Part shown: positions 50,537-58,992 of the stretch, one piece after another
Layout: each line of letters starts with the position of its first letter
How positions within the stretch are numbered: position 1 is the stretch's first letter
From: JAQWRV01 sp045564915
Lineage (GTDB): Bacteria > Pseudomonadota > Alphaproteobacteria > Rhodospirillales > Rhodospirillaceae
DNA length: 64,000 nt
Assembly (NCBI GenBank): GCA_045564915.1
Contig: JBJLGL010000009.1
Span: 62,001 to 126,000 of the forward strand
Reading direction: 5' to 3'
Notes under the pieces: model-generated
The model's database searches: none
What the model was told of the DNA's origin: nothing
What the model saw: the letters and a program-made list of their open reading frames with translations, nothing else
Program-made: the position numbers and the translations under genes

Positions 50537-53527
50537 CTATAAGAGCTGACGGCGGGCCAGCTCAGTAAATTCACCATTTAGCTGCATTAGATGATCGTAA
50601 GTTCCGCTTTCAACAATGCGGCCCTTCTTCATAACACAGATTAGATCAGCATTCTTTACCGTGCTGAGTCTATGAGCAATTGCGATCCGTGTTACCGACA
50701 ATTTCTCCAGACTCTCTGAAACGGTTTTCTGAGTCTTATTATCAAGGGCACTCGTCGCCTCATCAAACAGCAATAAGCGCGGCTTGGTTACAAGCGCCCG
50801 TGCAATAAGGAGCCGCTGAACCTGACCCCCGGACAAAGCTGAGGTGCCCTCAGTGAGCATCGTATGCATTCCCATTGGCATTTCACGGATATCCTGTTCT
50901 ATGCCGGAGAGCCTTGCAGCATTCCATATTTCATCAAGGGTGCAGTCAGTTGCTCCTTGAATATTCTCAAAAATAGACCCGGGCATAAGTTTACCGTTTT
51001 GCAAAACAACGCCTATTTGCCTTCGCACCCCAAGTAAGTCGATACCCCGCAAATCCTGTCCGTCATAGTAGACGCCACCGAACTCGGGGGCTTCAAATCC
51101 TAATAGCATTCTTACTAGCGTCGATTTTCCTGATCCTGAGGCGCCTACAACAGCGACATATTCGCCTGCCCCTACTCTCAGAGTGACACCATTGAGAATG
51201 CGTGGTCCATCGGGTTGATACCTGAACGTGACCTGGTTGACCTCCACTTTACCGCTTAGCTCTCCTGGATCTTGTTTTGAAGGATCTGTCTCAGGGGCCG
51301 CTTCTAGAATTGGTTTACCCCTTTTGTATAAGGGAACGACAGAAAAGATGGATATAACCGATTGTGCCATCTGTTTTGACGAGTTGAGAAACGTAGTGAA
51401 TGCTGCAATGAATGCGAGATAAGCTCCAGTTGTAAGCTCATCGCCTGAAATGAGGGCAATAGAAGCAAAGATGGCTGCCATAGTGATAACTTGGTAGCCA
51501 GAGTCAAATACGGCAAATTGATTTCTGATCCGCCGGGCTTGCACCATCCTGCGGCGCAGCTCACCAAAGGTATTTCCCCAGAGGCTGAAAGCACGGTCCT
51601 CGGCACCAGCAAGTCGCAGTTTTGAAATGCCATTAATGATCTGCGGTACAAGCCCATAAATATTACCGGACAACTCTTCACCTTCCATAATAGCTTTGAG
51701 CTGCCGAAACCCGACTGAAAATGCGAAGGCCGTCAATATAATAAAAAGTGCGGTAGCTACCCATGCTGCACTTGGGGCGTAATAGAAAAGCAGACCATAA
51801 CTGAAAACAGAAAACCCAACGGCCAATAATGAGGATATGACTATTGAGCTGACCGACCTTCTCACATTTTCGATCATCATCGTTCTCATAGTCAGATCGC
51901 CAGCAGAGTATGCATTGAGGAAGCTATTTGGCAGCCGCAATAGCCTATCTAGAACAGCTCCCTGCAGGGTACCCGCAATACGACCTTCAATTCGGAGAAA
52001 TGCAATGTCTCCCACGACCTTAAAGGTCATGGTTGCAATAGCAGCTATGACCAGGCCAAGCCCTATTTGAAATAACTGACCCTTTTCGTGGCTCGGAACA
52101 ACTGAGTCAAATATCACTAATGTCATTATTGGAATAAGCGTGCCAATAATACCACCTGCTGCCCCAGTCGCTAAAACCGTAATAATGTCCCTAACTGATC
52201 GATCCAAACCAAATCTTAGAAGATCTAGAGGGCTGATTTTTTTGCTCGGCAGTGGGGGATAAAAAGAGTATGCAAAAAATGAGCGGTCCGACACGTAATC
52301 TCGATCAACAATAGTTGTTGTTCCATTCGCGACATCATGAGCTATGTAATGCTTCAACCCCTTACGCAGTAAAGCAATTGGCCGCCCATCATCTTCCGAA
52401 TAGATCAATAATGGTCCACTGTCCGTCTTCCACCATTCTCCGCGCAAAGCTAAGCGCCGAACACGAAAGTGAGAGGATTTCGCAATATCATCAAGTTTTA
52501 GCGGCCTCGAGCCTGAAGACTTGCTCATTTCATACCGCTTCACGTCCAACTCCATATGGAGTTCATCAGTAATAAGCTTAACAGCCACAAGTAAGACTCG
52601 CTCCGCAGAAATACGGTCTGAGTTAACTTGAGCATCACCCATTACCGCTGCAAACTTCGAGAGCGTCCGGTGTTTTTGTTCCTCCGTCTCGTCTGCCTTT
52701 TTCTTTAGGCGGGCACTTTCCGAGTCAGTCTTGTCCTTGATTCTCTCTGAAATTATTTGGAAAACATTCTTATGAAAAATATTGAGGGTCACCTCAACGC
52801 CCAAATTCTTGATTACATCTTTCGTATGCAGCACATCCGCACGGACATCTTCGGTCGTGGATATCCATGTATTCGGTGTAATCGGAACAGGTGCTGAAGT
52901 TCCCTGATCTGACACCTTGCAAACACCTAGAAAGGAAGCACTTCCCGATACGAGGTGCACCCAGGCAACGCCTTTGGAGGGAGCTAATCTGTTATTTCCC
53001 TTGCAATCCAATTTCTGCGCTGGGGTAATCCTCTTCACATCATAGTTAGATGGTGAAGCATACTGTCCAACCGTTCGGGACAACTCTGTTACCCAGGCAT
53101 CCAGTCCTCGGGATATCTCGCTCAAATAATCTGAGGAGCTAGTTTCTGCTGCATCCTCACTTATTGAAAGAGTTTCGGTCTCTGCTGAACATACAGCTAT
53201 AAAACCGATCTTTGTAGCTTCGTTCGCTGAAACAAATTCATTAGGTTGAGGCCAAATCAACGATCCCGATTTTAGGCTGAATAAAAATTCGCGATATATC
53301 CACTGATCGTGCGAATCAATCTGCACAGCAAACACATCTACCCTGCCTGAAATTAGTTTCAAGGGACAAGATAGTTCTTCGAGTCTAATGGCTTGGCCTG
53401 CGTGAAGTATTTGTCGGTCGGACAGAGACCGACCGACACCTCGAGACTCTTTTTCCTGTTCTTGAATAGAAGAGGTCTCGGCCGCAGTGTGATTTTCTGA
53501 ATTATTGTTTTGACTAGAGGACACCAT
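50537..53527 (-). CDS. NHLM/NHLP-type ABC exporter without peptidase (second exporter)
   Basis: The 996-residue protein has the long N-terminal extension of the NHLM-type second transporter (residues 1-390, including 'CPLKLISGRVDVFAVQ' and 'EFLFSLKSGSLIWP'), then an exporter membrane domain ('GTLIPIMTLVIFDSVVPSHE', 'IRNQFAVFDSGYQ') and an ATPase with Walker A 'GASGSGKST', signature 'LSGGQVQR' and Walker B 'LLLFDEATSALD'. Known NHLM clusters pair this protein with a C39-peptidase exporter and an HlyD-like adaptor, and both are upstream here (5 bp to the first). It may pair with the peptidase-exporter as a heterodimer. Confidence 0.92.
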   Translation of the reverse strand: MVSSSQNNNSENHTAAETSSIQEQEKESRGVGRSLSDRQILHAGQAIRLEELSCPLKLISGRVDVFAVQIDSHDQWIYREFLFSLKSGSLIWPQPNEFVSANEATKIGFIAVCSAETETLSISEDAAETSSSDYLSEISRGLDAWVTELSRTVGQYASPSNYDVKRITPAQKLDCKGNNRLAPSKGVAWVHLVSGSASFLGVCKVSDQGTSAPVPITPNTWISTTEDVRADVLHTKDVIKNLGVEVTLNIFHKNVFQIISERIKDKTDSESARLKKKADETEEQKHRTLSKFAAVMGDAQVNSDRISAERVLLVAVKLITDELHMELDVKRYEMSKSSGSRPLKLDDIAKSSHFRVRRLALRGEWWKTDSGPLLIYSEDDGRPIALLRKGLKHYIAHDVANGTTTIVDRDYVSDRSFFAYSFYPPLPSKKISPLDLLRFGLDRSVRDIITVLATGAAGGIIGTLIPIMTLVIFDSVVPSHEKGQLFQIGLGLVIAAIATMTFKVVGDIAFLRIEGRIAGTLQGAVLDRLLRLPNSFLNAYSAGDLTMRTMMIENVRRSVSSIVISSLLAVGFSVFSYGLLFYYAPSAAWVATALFIILTAFAFSVGFRQLKAIMEGEELSGNIYGLVPQIINGISKLRLAGAEDRAFSLWGNTFGELRRRMVQARRIRNQFAVFDSGYQVITMAAIFASIALISGDELTTGAYLAFIAAFTTFLNSSKQMAQSVISIFSVVPLYKRGKPILEAAPETDPSKQDPGELSGKVEVNQVTFRYQPDGPRILNGVTLRVGAGEYVAVVGASGSGKSTLVRMLLGFEAPEFGGVYYDGQDLRGIDLLGVRRQIGVVLQNGKLMPGSIFENIQGATDCTLDEIWNAARLSGIEQDIREMPMGMHTMLTEGTSALSGGQVQRLLIARALVTKPRLLLFDEATSALDNKTQKTVSESLEKLSVTRIAIAHRLSTVKNADLICVMKKGRIVESGTYDHLMQLNGEFTELARRQLL

Positions 53528-53532
53528 ATATC

Positions 53533-55755
53533 TTAAGCCTCGACTAACTTTTTATAGACGCCGTCTGCTCCGATTAGCTCCGCATGGGTGCCTCTTTCTA
53601 TTACTCTTCCCTTATCAAGAACGATGATTTCATCACAATCCCGTACTGTGCTTAAGCGGTGCGCTATGATTATGCTGGTAGCGCCCTGGCGACGGAAGTT
53701 CTTGACAACAACTTCCTCGGTCGCAGAATCAAGAGCGCTTGTTGCTTCATCAAGAATTAACACTGTTGGCTTGCCCGCCAGGGCACGAGCGATTTCCAGC
53801 CTTTGGCGTTGCCCGCCACTAAGATTACGGCCTCCCTCCTGAACACGATGTTCATACCCACCGCTCAATTCGGCAATATCGTCATGAATCTGGGCATCAA
53901 CCGTTGCTTGGCGAATATTTTCCTCCGGCATTGAGGGATCCCAAAGGCTGATATTGTCCCAAACAGAAGCCTCAAATAGCGCGATTTCTTGGTCAACAAA
54001 TGCAATCGAGGATTTTGCAAGTGATCGAGAAATCTCTTCAGCCCTAATGCCATCAAAAAGTATCTCACCTGACCACGGCTGATAAAGACCCGCTATAAGC
54101 CTACCTATTGTAGATTTTCCACTCCCTGATCCACCCACAAGAGCCACCCGTTGGCCGGGCTCCAATACTAGATTGAAGTTTTCAATGAGCGGTGGTGCTG
54201 TGGGCATAAATCCAAACGTCACATTTCGAAGCTCTACGCGGCCAGTCAGTTTGGATAATATTTTGCCTCCTGCATCAGTCATAACCTCTGTCTTGGCCGC
54301 TGCAAACTGCGGGTCGACATGATGTTTCATGACATCGTCGATACGGTTAGCATATCCCTGTGATTCCTGTAATTGGGCCCCTAGTGTCACAAGATTATTG
54401 ACCGGCGTAGAGAAGCTAACCATTAGAGATTGAAATCCAATCAACATACCAATAGTTAGCGCTCCATCCATAACCCGAAGACCGCCCACAACCAGAATGG
54501 AGGCCGCACTTACAAGGCCAAAGAGAAGTGGCAAGGCTGTTAGAATGAGACGTGTTTTGCCAAGATCCTGTTCTGCGTTAATGACCTTGGTGTAGTGACC
54601 CATCCACTTGTTGAAAAACAACCCATCCATTCCCGTCGCCTTAAAGCTCTCGATCATCTGGAGCCCCTGCATAGCAACACCCGCCAACTTACCCTGATCC
54701 ATTACTAATTTTTGATGTGCGTCTGTCAGACGACGAGAAACGAGAAAAAGAGCGACGAGATTTAGGGATGCAAATGCAACCCCAACAACTGTCAACAAAA
54801 TATCATACTGAACCATTACCGCAGCATAGATGAACATCGTTAGAGCACTAATTGTAGCTAGCGCTAGGTCACCCGCCACTAACTTAGCAAGCTTCTCATT
54901 TAATTGAACTCTAACACCTATTTCTCCCCCAAACCGCTGCGCAAAAAATCCGATGGGAAGGCGTAAGACGTGCCACATAAATTTCACAGAAGACGTGATG
55001 GACATTTTTGTTTGTAGGCGGAGCAACCCGTTTTGTTGCAACCAGGTGAGCCCAGCCCGCAGAAATGCAACGATAACCATGGTCACAAGGAGAGGCAAAA
55101 GCCAGTCGTGCAAACCCTGAATCACATAATAGTCAACAAAAACAATTGAGAAGGCGGGCATAAGAAGACCTGGGATGACTAGGGCCAGGCTTGCAAAAAG
55201 TACAAATATAAATTCTTTCCTTACGCCTTTTAGGCGATTTAGAAGTGCGGCCGTTGTGCTTGTCTGTCTTCCTCCTCTCCGAAATTCCGGCCCCGGCTCG
55301 AACGCAAGAACAACACCCGTAAAGCCTTCATCAAATTCTGCCTTGGACAAAGATCTGGGCCCTGCAGCGGGATCGTTGATTAAAACTTTATCCCGTCCAA
55401 AGCCTTCAACAACAACAAAGTGATTGAAATTCCAAAATATGATTACCGGCAGTGGACCTTTCTCCAGATCCCCCAACTCTTTTTTAAACCCTTTAGCCTT
55501 CAACCCATATTTTTGTGCAGCTTTTAGGATGTTACTGGCCTTGCTGCCATCTCGTGAGACACCACATTCATATCTGAGTTCTTCAAGTGGAATAAACCGA
55601 CCAAAGTATCCAAGAATCATTGCAAGGCATGCAGCGCCGCACTCAACAACCTCCATCTGCAAAACCGATGGAGTACGAACACGCGTAAGGTTCCCTCCCA
55701 AGCGCTTTCTTATGTCTGACCAGAAATCGGTTATTATTCGTACTATTACAAACAA
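53533..55755 (-). CDS. NHLM/NHLP-type ABC exporter with C39 double-glycine peptidase
   Basis: The 740-residue protein starts with a C39 peptidase: 'VLQMEVVECGAACLAMILG' (catalytic Cys about residue 39 with the preceding oxyanion Gln), 'FWNFNHFVVVEGF' (His) and 'INDPAAGPR' (Asp). An exporter membrane domain (about residues 175-460) and an ATPase follow, with Walker A 'GGSGSGKST', signature 'LSGGQRQR' and Walker B 'VLILDEATSALD'. It should cut leaders after Gly-Gly and export the rest. The divergent protein at 57455 has such a leader. All catalytic residues look intact. Confidence 0.95.
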   Translation of the reverse strand: MFVIVRIITDFWSDIRKRLGGNLTRVRTPSVLQMEVVECGAACLAMILGYFGRFIPLEELRYECGVSRDGSKASNILKAAQKYGLKAKGFKKELGDLEKGPLPVIIFWNFNHFVVVEGFGRDKVLINDPAAGPRSLSKAEFDEGFTGVVLAFEPGPEFRRGGRQTSTTAALLNRLKGVRKEFIFVLFASLALVIPGLLMPAFSIVFVDYYVIQGLHDWLLPLLVTMVIVAFLRAGLTWLQQNGLLRLQTKMSITSSVKFMWHVLRLPIGFFAQRFGGEIGVRVQLNEKLAKLVAGDLALATISALTMFIYAAVMVQYDILLTVVGVAFASLNLVALFLVSRRLTDAHQKLVMDQGKLAGVAMQGLQMIESFKATGMDGLFFNKWMGHYTKVINAEQDLGKTRLILTALPLLFGLVSAASILVVGGLRVMDGALTIGMLIGFQSLMVSFSTPVNNLVTLGAQLQESQGYANRIDDVMKHHVDPQFAAAKTEVMTDAGGKILSKLTGRVELRNVTFGFMPTAPPLIENFNLVLEPGQRVALVGGSGSGKSTIGRLIAGLYQPWSGEILFDGIRAEEISRSLAKSSIAFVDQEIALFEASVWDNISLWDPSMPEENIRQATVDAQIHDDIAELSGGYEHRVQEGGRNLSGGQRQRLEIARALAGKPTVLILDEATSALDSATEEVVVKNFRRQGATSIIIAHRLSTVRDCDEIIVLDKGRVIERGTHAELIGADGVYKKLVEA

Positions 55756-55762
55756 TCTAATT

Positions 55763-57058
55763 TCACACTTCTTGCTTCGCTTCGAACAGATTCTGTAAGG
55801 CTGGTATTACTAAACTTATGAGGCGTACGTCGCGAACAATTACGGACCCTTGGGTGAGCGTGCCAATGTTGATTGTAGTTGAAGGACCCACCGACGAAGA
55901 CCATTCGAATCCTGTGGGTGTGTTCGAATCTGGATTAAGGTCAATAATTACTTCAAACGGCGCGCCCTCTCCGGAAAGAGCCTCGACAAGCTGAGTATTT
56001 TTTAAGACACGCATCATCCCCTCCGGCGTTGAAGGGATTTCTGATACTTGGCGTACCCGGCCATTAATGAAACCATATTCTTCTTTCTTTATGGTAGCTG
56101 GATCAATTTGGGCCTGCATGCCTGGTATTATTTTTTTCCCATCCTCTGGTCCAACATACAAAACCGCGACCAGGTCCGTATCTCTCGTTTGTCCAGAACC
56201 TGTGGAACGGGACTCCTCAGGAATAACACTAAACAATGATGATCCATTGCCTACAATTTCACCCACGTTTACTTTGAATTCGACTACAGTCCCAAGATAA
56301 GGACTCTTAACAACGGTTTCACGTTTAAGACGGTCACTCAGAATAGCTACCTGCCGGCTGAGAGAATTGAGCTCCAATTCGCCTTGAAGAATCTCTCTTT
56401 CTTTTGCAATCCGGATGTTGTTCTCCTCCAAGTCGAACTGATTTAGAACGTTGGCGGCCGTAGCTAGATTTTCTTTGGCTGTATTAATGTCTATCTGCGT
56501 GTCAATCGGTCGCTGCCGGCCGATAAACTGCTTCTGAGTTAACTCCTCTTCGTAACCTAGACGTTCTTCTAGCCATCCAAGTCTTTGCTCTAAGAAATCG
56601 ATGCTTTGTTTTTGGTTTTTCCTCTTTTGCGCAAAGTATTCCGCCTGACTAGCCAACTCACGTGTGTGAAATGCTCGAATGCGTTGATGTTGTGCCTCTA
56701 GATCCTTGAGTTGATCTGTTCTTGCTTGCAGCTCTGCCCTTAGGTCGGGTTGATCTATGCGGGCAACAATATCCCCTACCTGCACTTCTTGTCCTTCACT
56801 AACCGTGAATTCTAGAATGCGCCCGCCGCTCGAAGACACTACATCTAATATACCCTGCGGTGTGACTAGAATGCCCTGACCGTAAACCTTGATAGAGACT
56901 CCACTAATGACGCTCCAGCCGCACGCCAAGAAAACAATCGTAAAGAAACATAGAATAGCCAACCAGTGTGCTGATCTGGTAACCCGCATGGTCTGATCCA
57001 GCTGTTCTGGAGTTGACAGCCTTTCAAGAGCCGCTTCCCGAAAAATTTTCTTGTCCAT
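55763..57058 (-). CDS. HlyD-family periplasmic adaptor, NHLM type
   Basis: The 431-residue protein begins 'KIFREAALERLSTPEQLDQ', the N-terminal tag typical of the NHLM secretion adaptor, then one membrane helix (about residues 31-53), a split biotinyl-lipoyl domain ('GGRILEFTVSEGQEVQVGD' and 'SPYLGTVVEFKVNVGEIV') flanking a long coiled coil rich in Glu/Gln/Lys (about 105-240). It links the inner-membrane exporters to an outer-membrane channel. No TolC-like gene is in the window. It is the first gene of the four-gene export operon. Confidence 0.93.
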   Translation of the reverse strand: MDKKIFREAALERLSTPEQLDQTMRVTRSAHWLAILCFFTIVFLACGWSVISGVSIKVYGQGILVTPQGILDVVSSSGGRILEFTVSEGQEVQVGDIVARIDQPDLRAELQARTDQLKDLEAQHQRIRAFHTRELASQAEYFAQKRKNQKQSIDFLEQRLGWLEERLGYEEELTQKQFIGRQRPIDTQIDINTAKENLATAANVLNQFDLEENNIRIAKEREILQGELELNSLSRQVAILSDRLKRETVVKSPYLGTVVEFKVNVGEIVGNGSSLFSVIPEESRSTGSGQTRDTDLVAVLYVGPEDGKKIIPGMQAQIDPATIKKEEYGFINGRVRQVSEIPSTPEGMMRVLKNTQLVEALSGEGAPFEVIIDLNPDSNTPTGFEWSSSVGPSTTINIGTLTQGSVIVRDVRLISLVIPALQNLFEAKQEV

Positions 57059-57454
57059 CGCATGATCCCTGTTTCGTTAATCGGCGTCCCAGTGAAGGAA
57101 GGTTCTCAGATAGAGTCAAACCTATTACTTACAGACTCCAATACGCGAAAAAGTTGCTGCCCGGCATAAATTGGGTCCTAAAATAATATGCGCAGTCATG
57201 CAACCATTTGAAATAGTAGCATATTTTAATTTCCACTTCTTAAGAACTCTAAATATAGTAGAAAAGAGTGAGTATATCTTTCTTGGGGACACATACAGCA
57301 GGTTTTTGATGTGTGATCTTCCATCTAGGAAATTTTTATACTTTGAGTTGCTACAGGTGACATAGCACCTGCGGCCGGGCCGCTGTTCTACAAGATTAGA
57401 GACGGCAGAGCCGGCAGAAAAAGAAACAAAAGTACTAAATAACAAAAGGACCAG
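57059..57454. promoter_or_regulatory. Divergent promoter region between export operon and repeat-protein gene
   Basis: These 396 bp separate the HlyD-like gene from the divergent repeat-protein gene. No gene is visible; the middle is A/T-rich and should hold both promoters, but I cannot name a convincing -35/-10 pair. A small G/C hairpin (GCGGC and GCCGC near 57370-57383) lies in the presumed leader of the repeat-protein mRNA. AAGGA at 57446-57450 is its ribosome-binding site. Confidence 0.5.
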
Positions 57455-58813
57455 ATGATGAACAAAAAACCAGATAACGGCGAATTAGATCTTGATGATC
57501 TAGATCAAGTTGTCGGTGGAACAGGTGGGTCGCAAGATCAGCACGGACCACCAGACGATGAGCCGCCGCCGCCAGAACCGATGGACGGTGGGCCGCCTCC
57601 TGGTGAAGGTGGGCCGCCTCCTGGAGACCACGGTGGACCGCCGCCTGGTGAAGGTGGACCGCCTCCTGGAGACCACGGTGGACCGCCGCCTGGTGAAGGT
57701 GGGCCGCCTCCTGGAGACCACGGTGGACCGCCGCCTGGAGACCACGGTGGACCGCCTCCTGGTGAAGGTGGACCGCCGCCTGGAGAGGGACATGACGAAC
57801 ATGGTGGGCCGCCTCCTGGTGAAGGTGGGCCGCCGCCTGGAGACCACGGTGGACCGCCGCCTGGAGACCACGGTGGACCGCCGCCTGGTGAAGGTGGACC
57901 GCCGCCTGGTGAAGGTGGACCGCCGCCTGGTGAAGGTGGACCGCCGCCTGGTGAAGGTGGACCGCCGCCTGGAGACCACGGTGGACCGCCGCCTGGTGAA
58001 GGTGGACCGCCGCCTGGAGAGGGACATGACGAACATGGTGGGCCGCCGCCTGGTGAAGGTGGACCGCCGCCTGGAGACCACGGTGGACCGCCGCCTGGTG
58101 AAGGTGGACCGCCGCCTGGAGAGGGACATGACGAACATGGTGGGCCGCCTCCTGGTGAAGGTGGGCCGCCTCCTGGTGAAGGTGGGCCGCCTCCTGGAGA
58201 CCACGGTGGACCGCCGCCTGGAGACCACGGTGGACCGCCGCCTGGAGACCACGATGGACCACCTCCTGGTGAAGGTGGACCGCCTGCCGGAGACCACGAT
58301 GGACCACCTCCTGGAGACCACGGTGGACCGCCTCCTGGTGAAGGTGGGCCGCCGCCTGGAGACCACGGTGGACCGCCGCCTGGAGACCACGATGGACCAC
58401 CTCCTGGTGAAGGTGGACCGCCTGCCGGAGACCACGATGGACCACCTCCTGGAGATCACGACGATGACCGCCAGGTTGACTCAGGCGCGGTTCTAGACGC
58501 TGGGGCTAGTGCTTTTGAGGCAACCAAGGCCGCCGGTGGGACGGATGAGGAGGCTTTTCAAGCCGGTATGGATGCAGCTCATGACGTTGCTATTTCTCAA
58601 GGCGCAACCGAAGCGGAGTTTAATGAGGCGGCGGGTGCAGTACAAAATCTCTACGAGCAAAATATCGAAGCTGGGATGGAACCCGGTCCTGCTCTTCAAA
58701 GTGCTTTTAGCACCGTAGCAGCACAGATGGATGCTGAGGACGCTAGGGAAGATGATCAGCGACATGATGGACCAGATGATGGGCCACCTCCAACAGGAAC
58801 AGGGGGCGGTTAG
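57455..58813 (+). CDS. Double-glycine-leader secreted protein with Pro/Gly/His/Asp repeats (predicted export cargo)
   Basis: The 452-residue protein opens with two Met codons; the second (57458) is better spaced from AAGGA. The leader 'GELDLDDLDQVVGG' ends at Gly21-Gly22, like leaders cut by C39 peptidase exporters (acidic/hydrophobic helix, then GG). Residues 45-335 are 37 uninterrupted units of [GD]GPP[PA]G(E or DH), with no Ser, Thr, Cys, Lys or aromatic residue and 23 His. Residues 336-452 form an Ala-rich, probably helical domain ('DAGASAFEATKAAGGTDEEA') ending 'GPPPTGTGGG'. It has no Cys or Trp, so lanthipeptide- or thiazole-type modification is unlikely. It is divergent from the export operon. 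I infer an extracellular, highly hydrated polyproline-II-like protein, perhaps metal-binding or adhesive; its role is unknown. Confidence 0.85.
   Translation: MMNKKPDNGELDLDDLDQVVGGTGGSQDQHGPPDDEPPPPEPMDGGPPPGEGGPPPGDHGGPPPGEGGPPPGDHGGPPPGEGGPPPGDHGGPPPGDHGGPPPGEGGPPPGEGHDEHGGPPPGEGGPPPGDHGGPPPGDHGGPPPGEGGPPPGEGGPPPGEGGPPPGEGGPPPGDHGGPPPGEGGPPPGEGHDEHGGPPPGEGGPPPGDHGGPPPGEGGPPPGEGHDEHGGPPPGEGGPPPGEGGPPPGDHGGPPPGDHGGPPPGDHDGPPPGEGGPPAGDHDGPPPGDHGGPPPGEGGPPPGDHGGPPPGDHDGPPPGEGGPPAGDHDGPPPGDHDDDRQVDSGAVLDAGASAFEATKAAGGTDEEAFQAGMDAAHDVAISQGATEAEFNEAAGAVQNLYEQNIEAGMEPGPALQSAFSTVAAQMDAEDAREDDQRHDGPDDGPPPTGTGGG
57587..58459 (+). repeat. 873-bp in-frame minisatellite, 37 units of 21, 24 or 36 bp
   Basis: Parsing the translation gives 17 units of seven residues (GGPPPGE type), 17 of eight residues (GGPPPGDH type) and three of twelve (GGPPPGEGHDEH), which add up exactly to 291 codons. 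Four units start with D instead of G and two have PPA. A larger block (units 28-31) recurs as units 34-37, showing segmental duplication. Because every unit is a multiple of three, several other frames on both strands are also open; these are artefacts. Nucleotide identity between units is very high, so expansion is probably recent or continuing. Confidence 0.95.
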
Positions 58814-58888
58814 TTTGAAAAGTCAAAACCATGGACCGGTTTTGATCAAGAGCTAGTATAAAACAAGAAATTGGCCAGGGTTTGGATT

Positions 58889-58947
58889 CTCTATTAGGGC
58901 GCCGCAAGGCATTTGTGGGCCTTAATAGAGGTCTTGTCATTTTTTAG
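58889..58947 (+). terminator. Probable terminator after the repeat-protein gene
   Basis: CTCTATTAGGGC (58889-58900) pairs with GCCTTAATAGAG (58919-58930) over 12 positions including one G-T pair, with an 18-base loop. A TTTTTT tract follows at about 58940-58945, slightly further away than in a textbook terminator. It separates the repeat-protein gene from the convergent glycosyltransferase gene. Confidence 0.55.
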
Positions 58948-58992
58948 AATGAAGCAATCGTACTTACATGATTACCCTGCGCCATTCTCTTG

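Noticed and set aside
57587..58459. CRISPR-like array
   Set aside because: Units are contiguous coding repeats of 21-36 bp with no unique spacers and no cas genes nearby.
57587..58459. Collagen-like protein
   Set aside because: Gly does not recur every third residue; the period is 7 or 8 with PPP runs, so a collagen triple helix is not expected.
57435..58496. Long open frames on both strands across the repeat region (for example His/Leu/Gln-rich or Arg/Ser-rich translations)
   Set aside because: They exist only because repeat units are multiples of three bases without stops in other frames. The plus-strand frame starting at 57455 alone has a ribosome-binding site, a leader and a non-repeat C-terminal domain.
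57455..58813. Lanthipeptide or thiazole-type bacteriocin precursor
   Set aside because: The protein has no Cys, the repeats have no Ser or Thr, and no modification enzyme is encoded nearby.
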